A DNA stretch of 64,000 bases from Actinobacteria bacterium IMCC26103 (GCA_002284875.1 CP015604.1:620001-684000); one strand, 5' to 3'. Positions 35,699-44,547 are shown, numbered from the stretch's first letter. The notes: generated from the sequence alone by a model not told the origin. Made by a program: numbers and translations.

Positions 35699-37168
35699 AT
35701 GTTGCAGTTAGAAACCGTCCTGCGCGATCGCAGCCCATTAGATAGTGAGCAACTGCGCAGAATCCGCGAACTGACTTCGGATTGGCAGCTTCTGGCGGAT
35801 CTATCTTTCGCAGATTTAGTTCTGTGGGTGCCACTTCGTAAAGATTTAAAGAGTTGGCCTTCTGGCTATGTCGCCGTGTCTCACATTCGTCCGACAACCG
35901 CAGCTACTGTTTTTCCGCAAGATGTAATCGGTGATGAGATTTCGTGGGGTGCCCGCCCGCGCATAGACCAAGCGTTATCAAATGCTGAGATCATAAGAGA
36001 TGCCGAACCAGAAAAATTTGGCGAAATTTTTATCAAAGAAGAGACTGTTCCGGTAATTTTCAACGACCAAGTAATCGCGGTAATTTCTCGTCACCGTAAC
36101 GCCGAATTAATGCGCCAACCAAGTCGACTGGAATTGAATTACCGCGAAGTTGCCCACATTGTTTACCGCATGGTTGCGCAGGGAACATTTCCTTACACCG
36201 AACATAGCGAACTCTTTGATCCAGCAGTGCGCGTAGGCGATGGCCTGATCCGTTTAGATATAAACGGTTCAATTATCTATGCCAGCCCAAACGCAAAGTC
36301 CGCCTTTAACCGGATGGGTTTGGCGGGGGAGTTAGAAGGAAAGATTCTCGGTGAGGTAGCGCGCAACGTATCTTTGATTAAACGTGATGCGCACGAGGAA
36401 GCTATTGAAGTTAGCCTCAGCGGAAAGTCTCTGCGCAGAGTTGAAATTGAAAATGCTGGCGGCACTATAGATTTACTAGCGCTCCCGTTGCTAGATGGAG
36501 GAGATCGAATCGGCGCAATTGTTCTGCTTCAGAATGTGACAGAGCTGCGCCGGCGCGAACGAGAATTGGTGACAAAGGATGCAACTATTCGCGAGATCCA
36601 CCACCGCGTGAAAAATAATTTACAAACAGTCTCTGCGCTTCTGCGCCTGCAGTCGCGTCGTATCGAAGATCCTGCTGCTAGTGCAGCCCTTAACGAAGCG
36701 GTGCGGAGAATCGCATCAATTGCACTTGTTCATGAAACTCTTTCCAGCAGCGCCGAAGCATCGGTTGCCTTCGATGATGTTCTAGATCGTTTAGTCGCCC
36801 ACGCCCTGGATTTAAGTCCACGTATGGGGGAGCTACAGATATCGCGTACCGGAGCACTTGGTTCACTTGACCCGCGGATCGCTACACCTTTATCTCTCGT
36901 TGTTACCGAGTTGATCCATAATGCGCTTGAACATGGCTTGGCCGAGTCCGGAACTAATCTGACTATCGAGGTCTCACGTTTGGATAGCGCTATTCAGATA
37001 GTCATCTTTGATGACGGCGTGGGTCTGCCTGAAGGATTTACAATCGTAGAGTCTGCCAATCTAGGGCTACAGATTGTTAGAACTTTAACCGAGAACGAGT
37101 TAAAGGGAACGATCAACTTAGTTCGCACCAAGCGCGGCACGGAAGCGCAACTTAACTTTCCTATCTAA
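35699..37168 (+). CDS. pdtaS: Sensor histidine kinase PdtaS (GAF-PAS-HisKA_2)
   Basis: 489 residues, no transmembrane segment, so cytosolic. Order: GAF-like domain (about 20-145), PAS (about 180-285), HisKA_2 with E-I-H-H-R-V-K-N-N-L-Q-T (adjacent His301 and His302, as in mycobacterial PdtaS) and a HATPase (E-L-I-H-N-A-L-E-H-G, D-D-G-V-G-L-P). Its mycobacterial partner PdtaR is an ANTAR RNA-binding antiterminator encoded elsewhere; no regulator gene lies next to it here. whiB1 follows convergently, matching Rv3219-Rv3220c. Confidence 0.92.
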   Translation: MLQLETVLRDRSPLDSEQLRRIRELTSDWQLLADLSFADLVLWVPLRKDLKSWPSGYVAVSHIRPTTAATVFPQDVIGDEISWGARPRIDQALSNAEIIRDAEPEKFGEIFIKEETVPVIFNDQVIAVISRHRNAELMRQPSRLELNYREVAHIVYRMVAQGTFPYTEHSELFDPAVRVGDGLIRLDINGSIIYASPNAKSAFNRMGLAGELEGKILGEVARNVSLIKRDAHEEAIEVSLSGKSLRRVEIENAGGTIDLLALPLLDGGDRIGAIVLLQNVTELRRRERELVTKDATIREIHHRVKNNLQTVSALLRLQSRRIEDPAASAALNEAVRRIASIALVHETLSSSAEASVAFDDVLDRLVAHALDLSPRMGELQISRTGALGSLDPRIATPLSLVVTELIHNALEHGLAESGTNLTIEVSRLDSAIQIVIFDDGVGLPEGFTIVESANLGLQIVRTLTENELKGTINLVRTKRGTEAQLNFPI

Positions 37169-37186
37169 TTATTATCTAATTAGAAT

Positions 37187-37456
37187 TTAGAAGGAATTAT
37201 TTTGTTCCATCAAGCGCGCACGATTACGTGCCGCACGACGCTTAAGCGCACGACGCTCATCTTCCGATAGTCCGCCCCATACGCCGGCATCTTGACCGCT
37301 CTCTAGCGCCCAAGCCAGACATGCATCTTTAACGGTGCAACGGTTGCATACTTTTTTAGCCTCTTCGATCTGGGTAAGTGCAGGTCCGGTATTTCCTACT
37401 GGGAAGAAGAGTTCAGGATCTTCATCGCGGCATGCTGATTGATGTCGCCAATCCAT
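37187..37456 (-). CDS. whiB1: WhiB-family Fe-S transcription factor, WhiB1-like
   Basis: 89 residues from ATG 37456; a longer frame to 37525 is rejected because AAGGAG sits 7 bases before this ATG and WhiB1 begins M-D-W-R. Four Cys (A-C-R-D, then C-N-R-C-x-x-x-x-x-C) bind a [4Fe-4S] cluster; the G-V-W-G-G turn and the basic R-R-A-L-K-R-R-A-A-R tail for DNA binding are intact. In mycobacteria WhiB1 is essential and NO-sensitive. Confidence 0.93.
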   Translation of the reverse strand: MDWRHQSACRDEDPELFFPVGNTGPALTQIEEAKKVCNRCTVKDACLAWALESGQDAGVWGGLSEDERRALKRRAARNRARLMEQNNSF

Positions 37457-37463
37457 GGGTGAA

Positions 37464-37469
37464 CTCCTT
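37464..37469 (-). promoter_or_regulatory. whiB1 ribosome-binding site (decides the start)
   Basis: AAGGAG on the minus strand, 7 bases before ATG 37456, shows that the longer reading frame is not used. The leader between this site and the tRNA (37470-37600) shows no recognised element apart from a weak 4-bp stem. Confidence 0.7.
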
Positions 37470-37600
37470 AATAGGTAAAACGCGGTAAAAGATAAAGAAA
37501 CGCAACTAGGTACGTAGAGTGCCAATTCTCCCTGTTAACACCTAGATAAACAAGGATGTAGCGGTAAAGATTCCGCAGAAATTGGGTGATATACGTCGCG

Positions 37601-37672
37601 TGCCCCCGACAGGATTCGAACCTGTGCACCCGCCTCCGGAGGGCGGTGCTCTATCCCCTGAGCTACGGGGGC
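37601..37672 (-). tRNA. tRNA-Arg (anticodon CCG)
   Basis: Cloverleaf read on the minus strand: acceptor GCCCCCG/CGGGGGC, D-arm GCTC/GAGC, anticodon stem CCGCC/GGCGG with loop CTCCGGA (anticodon CCG), T-arm ACAGG-TTCGAAT-CCTGT, discriminator A. The 3' CCA is not encoded and must be added. It reads Arg CGG codons. Confidence 0.95.
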
Positions 37673-37736
37673 GCAGGTGTAGGAGAAGGCTACCTAAAAA
37701 TTCAGCGCTGACCGAGCGCAATTAGCGAACTCCTGA

Positions 37737-37749
37737 AAGAATGCGCTCT
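37737..37749 (+). promoter_or_regulatory. Leaderless-type -10 for msrA-msrB
   Basis: AAGAAT (37737-37742) is followed by 7 bases and ATG 37750. The in-frame ATG 37741 overlaps the hexamer and is therefore unlikely. Confidence 0.45.
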
Positions 37750-38277
37750 ATGACAATATCAACTGCATATTTTGCAACTGGTTGCTTCTGGGGCGCCGAG
37801 CGCCGCTTCTGGAATTTAGCGGGAGTCGTAAATACCAGCGTTGGATATATGGGTGGCACCACTGAAAACCCAAGTTATGAAGAAGTCTGCACGGGTCGCA
37901 CCGGACATGCTGAAATGGTGCAAGTTGAATTCGATCCAAGCTTAATTTCATACCAGCGTCTCTTAGAAGAATTCTGGACGATGCACGATCCAACTTCGCT
38001 TAATTCACAAGGCGGGGATATCGGCACCCAATACCGCAGTTCGATTTATACAACTACAGCAGATCAGATGGCGCAAGCGCTTGTTTCGCGCGATATCTAT
38101 CAACGCGCACTGACTGAATCTGGGATTGGTGAAATAGTTTCAGAGATTCTAGATAGTAACGGTGTTACTTATTATTTAGCTGAGGAGTACCACCAGAAGT
38201 ATTTAGCGAAGAATCCAAATGGCTATGACTGCCATTCCAGTACTGGAGTTGCCTTCCCTGAGTCGGTGGCTAAATGA
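37750..38277 (+). CDS. msrA: Peptide-methionine (S)-S-oxide reductase MsrA
   Basis: 175 residues. Catalytic motif G-C-F-W-G-A-E near residue 12, then G-Y-M-G-G, and the conserved Q-Y-R-S segment are present. Repairs the S-epimer of methionine sulfoxide. ATG 37750 chosen over 37741 on promoter spacing. The stop overlaps the msrB ATG by 4 bases, so both epimer-specific reductases are made together. Confidence 0.95.
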   Translation: MTISTAYFATGCFWGAERRFWNLAGVVNTSVGYMGGTTENPSYEEVCTGRTGHAEMVQVEFDPSLISYQRLLEEFWTMHDPTSLNSQGGDIGTQYRSSIYTTTADQMAQALVSRDIYQRALTESGIGEIVSEILDSNGVTYYLAEEYHQKYLAKNPNGYDCHSSTGVAFPESVAK

Positions 38278-38681
38278 GCGAGAAGAAAGTTGCAATTAAC
38301 GAAGCTGAGTTAAGGGCCAAGCTAGATCCGCTCTCTTACGAGGTTTTACGTAACGGTGCGACCGAACGTCCATTTACCGGCGAATATACCGATTCTGAAA
38401 CTGTCGGGATCTATCGCTGCAAAGCCTGCAACGCTGAACTTTTTCGATCAGAGACTAAGTTTCATTCAGGATGCGGGTGGCCTTCTTTCTATGCCCCAAC
38501 TGCAGATGACGCTGTGACTTTAATTGAAGATAGATCGCTGGCTCCGCGAGTTCGCACCGAAGTACGTTGTGCCAGCTGTGATTCGCATCTAGGCCATGTC
38601 TTTGAAGGTGAAGGCTACGAAGTGCCAACGGATCAACGCTGGTGTATAAACTCGGTTTCAATGATTCTGGAAGCAAAGTAA
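38274..38681 (+). CDS. msrB: Peptide-methionine (R)-S-oxide reductase MsrB
   Basis: 135 residues. Zinc-binding Cys pairs (C-K-A-C and C-A-S-C), G-C-G-W-P-S-F, the H-L-G-H-V-F motif and catalytic R-W-C-I-N-S are in place. Reduces the R-epimer. It ends 1 base before the end of the convergent glycosylase gene. Confidence 0.96.
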   Translation: MSEKKVAINEAELRAKLDPLSYEVLRNGATERPFTGEYTDSETVGIYRCKACNAELFRSETKFHSGCGWPSFYAPTADDAVTLIEDRSLAPRVRTEVRCASCDSHLGHVFEGEGYEVPTDQRWCINSVSMILEAK

Positions 38682-38682
38682 A

Positions 38683-39324
38683 TTACTTTTCTAAAGCTCT
38701 CCAGCAATACCAAGCCACAATACTTCGGTACGGTTTAAATTTATCGCCCTTTTTATCCAGCTCTTTTGGAGTAATTTCTGCTTTTAACTTATAGATTTTC
38801 TCGTATCCGCGGCGAACGCCGAGATCACCGATGGGCCAGATATCTAGACGCCCCAACTGAAACATCATGAACATATCCACTGTCCAGGGCCCGATTCCCC
38901 AAAGAGAAGTTAATTGATCAAATATCTCCTGATCACTCTCAACTTCATGTAATTTATTTATATCAATCCGCTTGCTCTGCGCAGCATCTGCCAAACCTTG
39001 GATCGTCTTAAATTTTGCGCCAGATACCCCGGCCTCGCGCATCGCGGGCTCACTAATTTTTAGAATTTTGGAAGGCGTTACCTTTCCCCCCGCGAGCATC
39101 ACAACGCGAGCGTGAATTGTGTCGGCCGCCTTTACCGCCAGTTGTTGCGAAATTACAGATTCCAGTAAAGCTTCAAAGTGCGAGATGGGCTTGGGATTGC
39201 GGCCAACGGTGCAGAGTGGATGAGAAGCGATTAAGGCAGCTAAGCGGCGATCGCGTTGTGATAACTCAGCAACTGCCGCACGCATTGCGCGCTCAGTCAC
39301 CAGCGAACCCTTAATGGCTTTCAT
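38683..39324 (-). CDS. DNA-3-methyladenine glycosylase, AlkA/HhH-GPD type
   Basis: 213 residues from ATG 39324, preceded by an AAAAGGA site; the longer frame to 39381 lacks such a site. Helix-hairpin-helix L-W-G-I-G-P-W-T-V near residue 145 and the catalytic Asp in I-G-D-L-G-V-R are visible. Removes alkylated purines to start base-excision repair. The length is that of the shorter AlkA-like group without the N-terminal domain. Confidence 0.88.
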   Translation of the reverse strand: MKAIKGSLVTERAMRAAVAELSQRDRRLAALIASHPLCTVGRNPKPISHFEALLESVISQQLAVKAADTIHARVVMLAGGKVTPSKILKISEPAMREAGVSGAKFKTIQGLADAAQSKRIDINKLHEVESDQEIFDQLTSLWGIGPWTVDMFMMFQLGRLDIWPIGDLGVRRGYEKIYKLKAEITPKELDKKGDKFKPYRSIVAWYCWRALEK

Positions 39325-39368
39325 TGATCCTTTTCTCAAGTGTGCGCTGAGATCGCGCTGGGAGAGTA

Positions 39369-39450
39369 TTGCACCTTGCAAGTTGCAGGGACAATGGCGT
39401 ACTTTTGCAGTCGCTTGCAGAATTATTACAGCGTTTTGCAGGTTTTGCAG
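39369..39450 (+). promoter_or_regulatory. Array of TTGCA(G) direct repeats upstream of the LacI-family gene
   Basis: Seven TTGCA copies start at 39369, 39376, 39383, 39405, 39415, 39436 and 39445; five continue as TTGCAG. Distances of 22, 10, 21 and 9 place later copies close to whole turns of the helix. CTTGCAAG (39375-39382) is a perfect palindrome. The last copy overlaps the AGGAGG ribosome site (39449-39454). Likely binding sites for the regulator itself, inferred from position only. Confidence 0.45.
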
Positions 39451-39462
39451 GAGGTATTTGAT

Positions 39463-40476
39463 ATGGCTGGAATTAAGGAAGTTGCAGAAGAGGCAGGAGT
39501 CTCAGCTGCAACTGTCTCACGCGCTCTGCGCGGCTTCCATCACGTCAACGCTGCCACGCGCGCCAAGATTTTGGCTGCAGCTGAAAAATTAGATTATCCA
39601 ATTGCGCCAATTCAGAATAAGAGTGCGCTGGGACGTACCAATAGCATCGGTGTAGTTGCACCTTATATCTCTCGTTGGTACTTCGCTCAGGTAATTAACG
39701 GTGCCGAGCAAGCGCTACGCGAAGCCGGATTTGATCTGCTGCTTTATAACTTTAGTCAGATGAAGGGGCGTGAACGCCTCTTTCAGCACCAACTCTTAAA
39801 GGGGCGCGTTGATGCGCTAATTGTGATTAGTTTGCCGCCCACCGAAGAAGAGTTTGATTCGATGCTCAACCTAGGAATTCCAGTTTCACTGGTTGGAATG
39901 CACCATAAACGCTGTTCCAGCGTTGCCATCGATGATGTCGCATCATCGCGGACTGCAACCCAACACTTAGTTAATCAAGGACATAAGAAGATTGGCTTGA
40001 TGTCCGGGCGTCCCGATAATCCTTTTAACTTTAGTGTTCCGCAGGATCGCCGCAAAGGTTTTATGCAGGCTCTTGCCGAGAATGGTTTGGAGTGGGTTCC
40101 ATCGCGTGAAGTTCACGGTGACTTTACGATGCACACTGCATCGCGCGCGATGGATGATTTACTCGCTCGCCCAAATCGCCCTACTGCAATTTTCTGTGAA
40201 TCCGATGAGATGGCCTTTGGTGCAATGCAGGCAGCGCGGCGTCATGGGCTAAAAGTGCCAGATGACATTTCAATTATTGGATTTGATGGCCATGAAATGG
40301 CAGAGTATTCAGATCTCACAACTATGGAACAACCCGTGCAATTAATGGGTGAGATGGCTGCTTGGTCGATTATGGAGCGAATTCGTAAACCAAGCGCCGA
40401 GCCGCACTCACTCGTACTGCCTACAACTTTGGTGGTACGTAACTCAACGCGCCGCCTTTCGCCAAACGAGGCTTAA
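39463..40476 (+). CDS. LacI-family transcriptional regulator
   Basis: 337 residues from ATG 39463, 8 bases after AGGAGG. N-terminal LacI helix-turn-helix (V-A-E-E-A-G-V-S-A-A-T-V-S-R-A-L-R) with hinge helix, then a periplasmic-binding-protein-like ligand domain; F-C-E-S-D-E-M-A and the D-I-S-I-I-G-F-D-G signature are seen. The ligand is unknown; neighbours suggest sulfur amino acid metabolism rather than a sugar, but this is context only. Longer frames upstream would start within the repeat array. Confidence 0.92.
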   Translation: MAGIKEVAEEAGVSAATVSRALRGFHHVNAATRAKILAAAEKLDYPIAPIQNKSALGRTNSIGVVAPYISRWYFAQVINGAEQALREAGFDLLLYNFSQMKGRERLFQHQLLKGRVDALIVISLPPTEEEFDSMLNLGIPVSLVGMHHKRCSSVAIDDVASSRTATQHLVNQGHKKIGLMSGRPDNPFNFSVPQDRRKGFMQALAENGLEWVPSREVHGDFTMHTASRAMDDLLARPNRPTAIFCESDEMAFGAMQAARRHGLKVPDDISIIGFDGHEMAEYSDLTTMEQPVQLMGEMAAWSIMERIRKPSAEPHSLVLPTTLVVRNSTRRLSPNEA

Positions 40477-40480
40477 CTGG

Positions 40481-40493
40481 CATACTCGCACTT
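40481..40493 (+). promoter_or_regulatory. Leaderless-type -10 for patB
   Basis: CATACT (40481-40486) is followed by 7 bases and ATG 40494. Confidence 0.45.
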
Positions 40494-41660
40494 ATGAGCG
40501 AGCAACAGATAAAAATCCCTTCCCTTGCCGATTTACAGACACATCGCAGTGAAAAATGGCGCGGCTTTACACATGACATTCTGCCTTTACCTGTTGCGGA
40601 AATGGATTTTCCAGTCGCCGCACCAATCCGCGAGATTCTCGCTGAAATGGTTGCTATTTCAGACTTGGGTTACCTCGGACCAATTCCAGAGCTTGGAACT
40701 TCATTTGCTGGCTTTGCCAAGCGCCGCTGGAACTGGAGCGTTAATCCGCAATATGTTCGCGCTGCAACTGATGTCGGTGTCGCAGTAGTCGAATTACTTC
40801 GCGTATTTACAAAGGCTGGAGATAAAGTTCTATTTAGCTCACCTGTATATCAAAACTTTTACACCTGGATGCGGGAAACCAAAGTTGAAATGGTTGACGT
40901 GCCGCTAAAAGTTGATCCTGCCGCAGCCGACGGCACTGGTTGGAGCCACGATTGGGCTGGAATCGAAGCTGCATATAAAACTGGCATCGTCGTACATTTA
41001 CTGTGCAGCCCACACAATCCTTTTGGCAAGGTCTATACCCGCGAAGATTTAGAGCGAATTACAGCGCTAGCCAAGCAGTACAAGGTAATTGTGATTTCTG
41101 ACGAAATTCACGCACCGCTTACCTTCAAAGAAGCAGAATTTATTCCCTTTCTTTCACTCAACGAAGATGCAGCAAATGTTGGTGTAGCAGTCACTGCTGC
41201 CAGCAAAGGCTGGAATATCGCAGGCTTGAAGTGCGCAATTATTGTTTCGCAGACTCAAGTGATGCATGAGAAGCTAAATGAACTACCACCTGCGCTGCAC
41301 TATCGTGCCTCGCTATTGGGCGCCTTTGCCACAGTTGCCGCATTTGAAAGGGGTGAAGCTTGGTTAGATGAAGCGATAGAAATATTGGATCAAAACCGCA
41401 AGTTAATTGCTAACTTGATTTCATCACGTGTTCCAGCAATTGGATATCACGTTCCGCAAGCTTCATATCTGGCCTGGCTTGATTTGAGCAAATTAAATCT
41501 AGGCGAAGACCCTGGCCTTGCTTTAATCGAGAAAGCCAAGGTTGCCTTTAACTCTGGACATATCTATGGACCACTCGGTAAAGACTATGTTCGCTTAAAT
41601 TTTGCAACGAGCCCAGCGATTATTACCGAAGCCATCGAGCGCATCGCAAGAGCTCTGTAA
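40494..41660 (+). CDS. patB: MalY/PatB-type PLP aminotransferase (cystathionine beta-lyase)
   Basis: 388 residues. The MalY/PatB pattern is clear: E-M-D-F-P near residue 35, S-S-P-V-Y near 119, S-P-H-N-P-F-G near 169, S-D-E-I-H-A-P-L near 200 and Schiff-base Lys in A-A-S-K-G-W-N-I-A-G near 234. Cleaves the C-S bond of cystathionine or cysteine conjugates. It follows the LacI gene by 17 bases but has its own -10-like element. Confidence 0.88.
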   Translation: MSEQQIKIPSLADLQTHRSEKWRGFTHDILPLPVAEMDFPVAAPIREILAEMVAISDLGYLGPIPELGTSFAGFAKRRWNWSVNPQYVRAATDVGVAVVELLRVFTKAGDKVLFSSPVYQNFYTWMRETKVEMVDVPLKVDPAAADGTGWSHDWAGIEAAYKTGIVVHLLCSPHNPFGKVYTREDLERITALAKQYKVIVISDEIHAPLTFKEAEFIPFLSLNEDAANVGVAVTAASKGWNIAGLKCAIIVSQTQVMHEKLNELPPALHYRASLLGAFATVAAFERGEAWLDEAIEILDQNRKLIANLISSRVPAIGYHVPQASYLAWLDLSKLNLGEDPGLALIEKAKVAFNSGHIYGPLGKDYVRLNFATSPAIITEAIERIARAL

Positions 41661-41675
41661 GCGATACAGACTTAA

Positions 41676-43226
41676 ATGTCTATAGATAAAAAGTACGATG
41701 CAATAGTTGTCGGCGGTGGCCATAACGGCCTAGTTGCTGCTGCTTACTTAGCGCGCGCTGGTAAGAAAGTTGTCTTACTTGAGGCAGAAGCCGAGCTCGG
41801 GGGAGCCACCACAAGTGTGCGCCCCTTCCCAGAATTCGATGCCCGCTTATCTCGTTACTCATATTTAGTATCGCTGCTGCCTGATCAAATTGTCTCCGAC
41901 TTAGGAATTAACTTTAAAACCTTAGAAAGATCCATCGCTTCGTATACGCCATATACAAAGAACTCCGGCGCTCATGCAGGTGGGCTCCTTATCTCGCAAA
42001 ATTGGGATCAACGCACCGCCCAAAGTTTCCAAGAGTTAACTGGTTCGCGCGCAGAAGGCGATGCCTGGCAGAAGTTTTATGGTGAAATCGCCGAGCTAGC
42101 TAAGCGAATTGCGCCATCGATGTTGCAGCCATTGAAAAGCGCCAATGATTTAAAGAGTGAAATTGGGCTATCTGACACTTGGAGCTATTTGATGGAACGC
42201 CCAATCGGCGAGGTAATCCGTGATCGCTTTAGCGATGAAATTGTTAGGGGAGTCGTTCTAACCGATGGTTTGATAGGCACCTTTGTATCAGCTGATGATT
42301 TACAAGCCAACCGATGTTTCCTCTATCACCTAATCGGTAACGGAACCGGCCAATGGCGCGTTCCGCAAGGTGGAATGGGCGCTTTTGTAACTGAGTTAAA
42401 ACGCGTTGCTACAGCCGCTGGCGTTGAGATTTTACTTAACTCTCGCGTTAGCGAGATTGATACAGATGCCACTGGGGTTTCGGTAAAGACTGTAGACGGG
42501 GCCAAATTCACAGCGCGCGATTTATTGTTTGCCGGCGCTCCACAAACATTGGCAAAAATTCGTGGCACTAATAAGCCAAAGTCATTAGAAGGCTCACAGC
42601 TGAAGATCAATATGTTGGTATCGCGATTGCCCAGACTCAAATCCGGCGTTGACCCGAGCTTGGCATTTGCTGGCACATTCCATATCAATGAGAGTTATTC
42701 ACAATTGGAGACGGCTTATGTAAGCGCGCAAAACGGCGTTATTCCAAATGATTTACCGCTTGAAATCTACTGTCACACATTGACTGATCCGACGATTCTC
42801 TCTCCCGAATTAGCTGCGGCTGGTTATCAAACACTTACCCTCTTTGGATTACATACTCCGGCATCACTCTTTGATAAATCACCGGATGCGGCAAAGGTTG
42901 CGGCAAAGACTGCGGCGCTAGAAAGTTTGAATCAATACCTGCTCGATCCAATCGAATCCGTGCTAGCGGTTTGCCAAGATGGATCTTTGGCGATTGAAAC
43001 AAAGTCACCGTTAGATTTAGAAAATGATATTGGTCTGCCGCGTGGCAATATCTTTCACCGCGATCTTGATTTTCCATTTATCGATGGTTCAGGCTCTGAT
43101 TTAACTTGGGGGGCAGAGACTTCAGATAAACATTTATTCCTGGCTGGTGCCGGCGCACGGCGGGGTGGTGGCGTGAGCGGAATCGCTGGCCATAATGCGG
43201 CGATGGCAGTACTAGCCAACGATTAG
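41676..43226 (+). CDS. NAD(P)/FAD-dependent oxidoreductase, phytoene-desaturase/PYROXD2-like
   Basis: 516 residues. N-terminal Rossmann dinucleotide motif G-G-G-H-N-G-L-V-A near residue 12 with E-A-E acidic end of the second strand, G-G-A-T-T-S, and a C-terminal F-L-A-G-A-G-A-R-R-G-G-G-V-S-G FAD segment. Members include carotenoid desaturases and uncharacterised PYROXD2-type proteins; the absence of carotenoid genes nearby argues against a carotenoid role. Substrate unknown. Confidence 0.85.
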   Translation: MSIDKKYDAIVVGGGHNGLVAAAYLARAGKKVVLLEAEAELGGATTSVRPFPEFDARLSRYSYLVSLLPDQIVSDLGINFKTLERSIASYTPYTKNSGAHAGGLLISQNWDQRTAQSFQELTGSRAEGDAWQKFYGEIAELAKRIAPSMLQPLKSANDLKSEIGLSDTWSYLMERPIGEVIRDRFSDEIVRGVVLTDGLIGTFVSADDLQANRCFLYHLIGNGTGQWRVPQGGMGAFVTELKRVATAAGVEILLNSRVSEIDTDATGVSVKTVDGAKFTARDLLFAGAPQTLAKIRGTNKPKSLEGSQLKINMLVSRLPRLKSGVDPSLAFAGTFHINESYSQLETAYVSAQNGVIPNDLPLEIYCHTLTDPTILSPELAAAGYQTLTLFGLHTPASLFDKSPDAAKVAAKTAALESLNQYLLDPIESVLAVCQDGSLAIETKSPLDLENDIGLPRGNIFHRDLDFPFIDGSGSDLTWGAETSDKHLFLAGAGARRGGGVSGIAGHNAAMAVLAND

Positions 43227-43235
43227 GCTTAGCCC
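43224..43235 (+). promoter_or_regulatory. Leaderless-type -10 for the MetB-type gene
   Basis: TAGGCT (43224-43229) is followed by 6 bases and ATG 43236. The hexamer overlaps the stop codon of the previous gene. Confidence 0.45.
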
Positions 43236-44363
43236 ATGAATTCCAAATCGCCACAAAACTATCGCCCGGAAACAATTGCAATCACAGCAGGGCGCCCTGA
43301 CGTCGGTCCCGATAGTTTGTTAAATCAACCGATCTCACTTAACTCAACATTTGTGGCAGGTGGCGCAATTGGTTATGGTCGATACGGAAATGAAACCTGG
43401 ACAGCACTTGAAGTTGCAATCGCAGCTTTAGAAGGCGCAAAGACGCTTACGTACTCATCCGGCATGGCGGCAGTAACTGCAGTATTTTCAACCCTGCCAG
43501 TTGGCGCAAAAGTTGTGGCATCAAATCAAGGTTACTCAGGTGTCATGACTCTGCTCGGTAATTTATCTGCTGCCAAAAAATTAAATCCAAAATTTGTATC
43601 GATAGCAGATACCGCTGAAGTCGTCGCTGCCCTAGATGGCGCTGATTTATTATGGATTGAATCACCAACTAATCCCTCCCTTGATGTGGCAGATATGCCA
43701 ACGCTAATTAAGGAAGCGAAATCTCGAGGCATTACCGTTGCCGTAGATAACACCTTTGCGACCGCTCTTACGCAGCAGCCAATTTTGATGGGCGCAGATA
43801 TCGTGATGAATTCGGTAACTAAGTATTTAGCAGGCCATAGCGATGTTGTACTTGGTTCACTTTCCACAAATAATTCTGATCTCTTCAAGGCGATAGAAGA
43901 TGCTCGTAAATTTAATGGATCAATCCCCGGGCCCTTTGAAGCTTGGCTTGCTCTGCGCGGCATCCGCACCTTCCCACTGCGTTTTCAACGCGCCAGCGAG
44001 AACGCTTTAGAGATTGCCAAGCGTCTAAGCGCACACCCGTTAGTAACGCGCGTTCGCTATCCAGGTCTGCCGACTGATCCACAACATGCCAAGGCGAAGG
44101 CTTTTATGAAGGGATTTGGCGCGATCGTCTCCTTTGAATATGACGGTGATGCTGCAGCCACGGATAAAGTCTGCGAATCTTCCAAGATAGTTACCTATGC
44201 AACGAGCCTGGGCGGAGTTGAATCTCTCTGGGAACGTCGCCGCCGTTGGCCGATAGAAAGCGCCAGCGTTCCTGAAGCGCTAATTCGACTTTCACTCGGG
44301 TGCGAAGATGTTGATGATCTTTGGTCCGACATAGATGCGGCGTTGCACGCAGCTAAAAAGTGA
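43236..44363 (+). CDS. Cystathionine gamma-synthase/lyase-type PLP enzyme
   Basis: 375 residues. Cys/Met-metabolism PLP family: Y-S-S-G-M-A-A near residue 72, W-I-E-S-P-T-N-P near 138, D-N-T-F-A near 166 and Schiff-base Lys in N-S-V-T-K-Y-L-A-G-H near 189. Either the synthase or the lyase direction is possible. With PatB two genes upstream, a transsulfuration route between cysteine and homocysteine is plausible. Confidence 0.88.
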   Translation: MNSKSPQNYRPETIAITAGRPDVGPDSLLNQPISLNSTFVAGGAIGYGRYGNETWTALEVAIAALEGAKTLTYSSGMAAVTAVFSTLPVGAKVVASNQGYSGVMTLLGNLSAAKKLNPKFVSIADTAEVVAALDGADLLWIESPTNPSLDVADMPTLIKEAKSRGITVAVDNTFATALTQQPILMGADIVMNSVTKYLAGHSDVVLGSLSTNNSDLFKAIEDARKFNGSIPGPFEAWLALRGIRTFPLRFQRASENALEIAKRLSAHPLVTRVRYPGLPTDPQHAKAKAFMKGFGAIVSFEYDGDAAATDKVCESSKIVTYATSLGGVESLWERRRRWPIESASVPEALIRLSLGCEDVDDLWSDIDAALHAAKK

Positions 44364-44382
44364 AAACATCTCTAATTAGCGG

Positions 44383-44394
44383 TATTTTTATCCT
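44383..44394 (+). promoter_or_regulatory. Leaderless-type -10 for the 50-residue membrane protein
   Basis: TATTTT (44383-44388) is followed by 6 bases and ATG 44395. Confidence 0.5.
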
Positions 44395-44547
44395 ATGAAA
44401 ACCATTCGCCGCATCCTCGCCGCCTTCGCGCTGCTTGCTGTTGCATTTCAGGCAGTTGGTAGTTTCTTGTCCTGGGCACAACGCCAAGACGATGCCCCAG
44501 CCGATGCGTGGATCGATGAAGATGAAGATGAATTTGAGGATGCCTAG
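44395..44547 (+). CDS. Small membrane protein with acidic tail
   Basis: 50 residues: a basic start (K-T-I-R-R), one hydrophobic helix (about 7-27), then a strongly acidic tail (D-E-D-E-D-E-F-E-D). The helix may be an anchor or an uncleaved signal; no lipobox. The stop is directly followed by the TTG start of the next membrane protein, indicating coupling. A leaderless-type promoter supports expression. Not recognised; function unknown. Confidence 0.65.
   Translation: MKTIRRILAAFALLAVAFQAVGSFLSWAQRQDDAPADAWIDEDEDEFEDA

Noticed and set aside
37457-37525. N-terminal extension of WhiB1
   Set aside because: AAGGAG lies 7 bases before ATG 37456 and the extra residues are not WhiB-like.
39369-39450. 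CRISPR-like repeat array
   Set aside because: The repeats are only 5-6 bases with irregular short gaps and no spacers of uniform length; promoter position fits operators.
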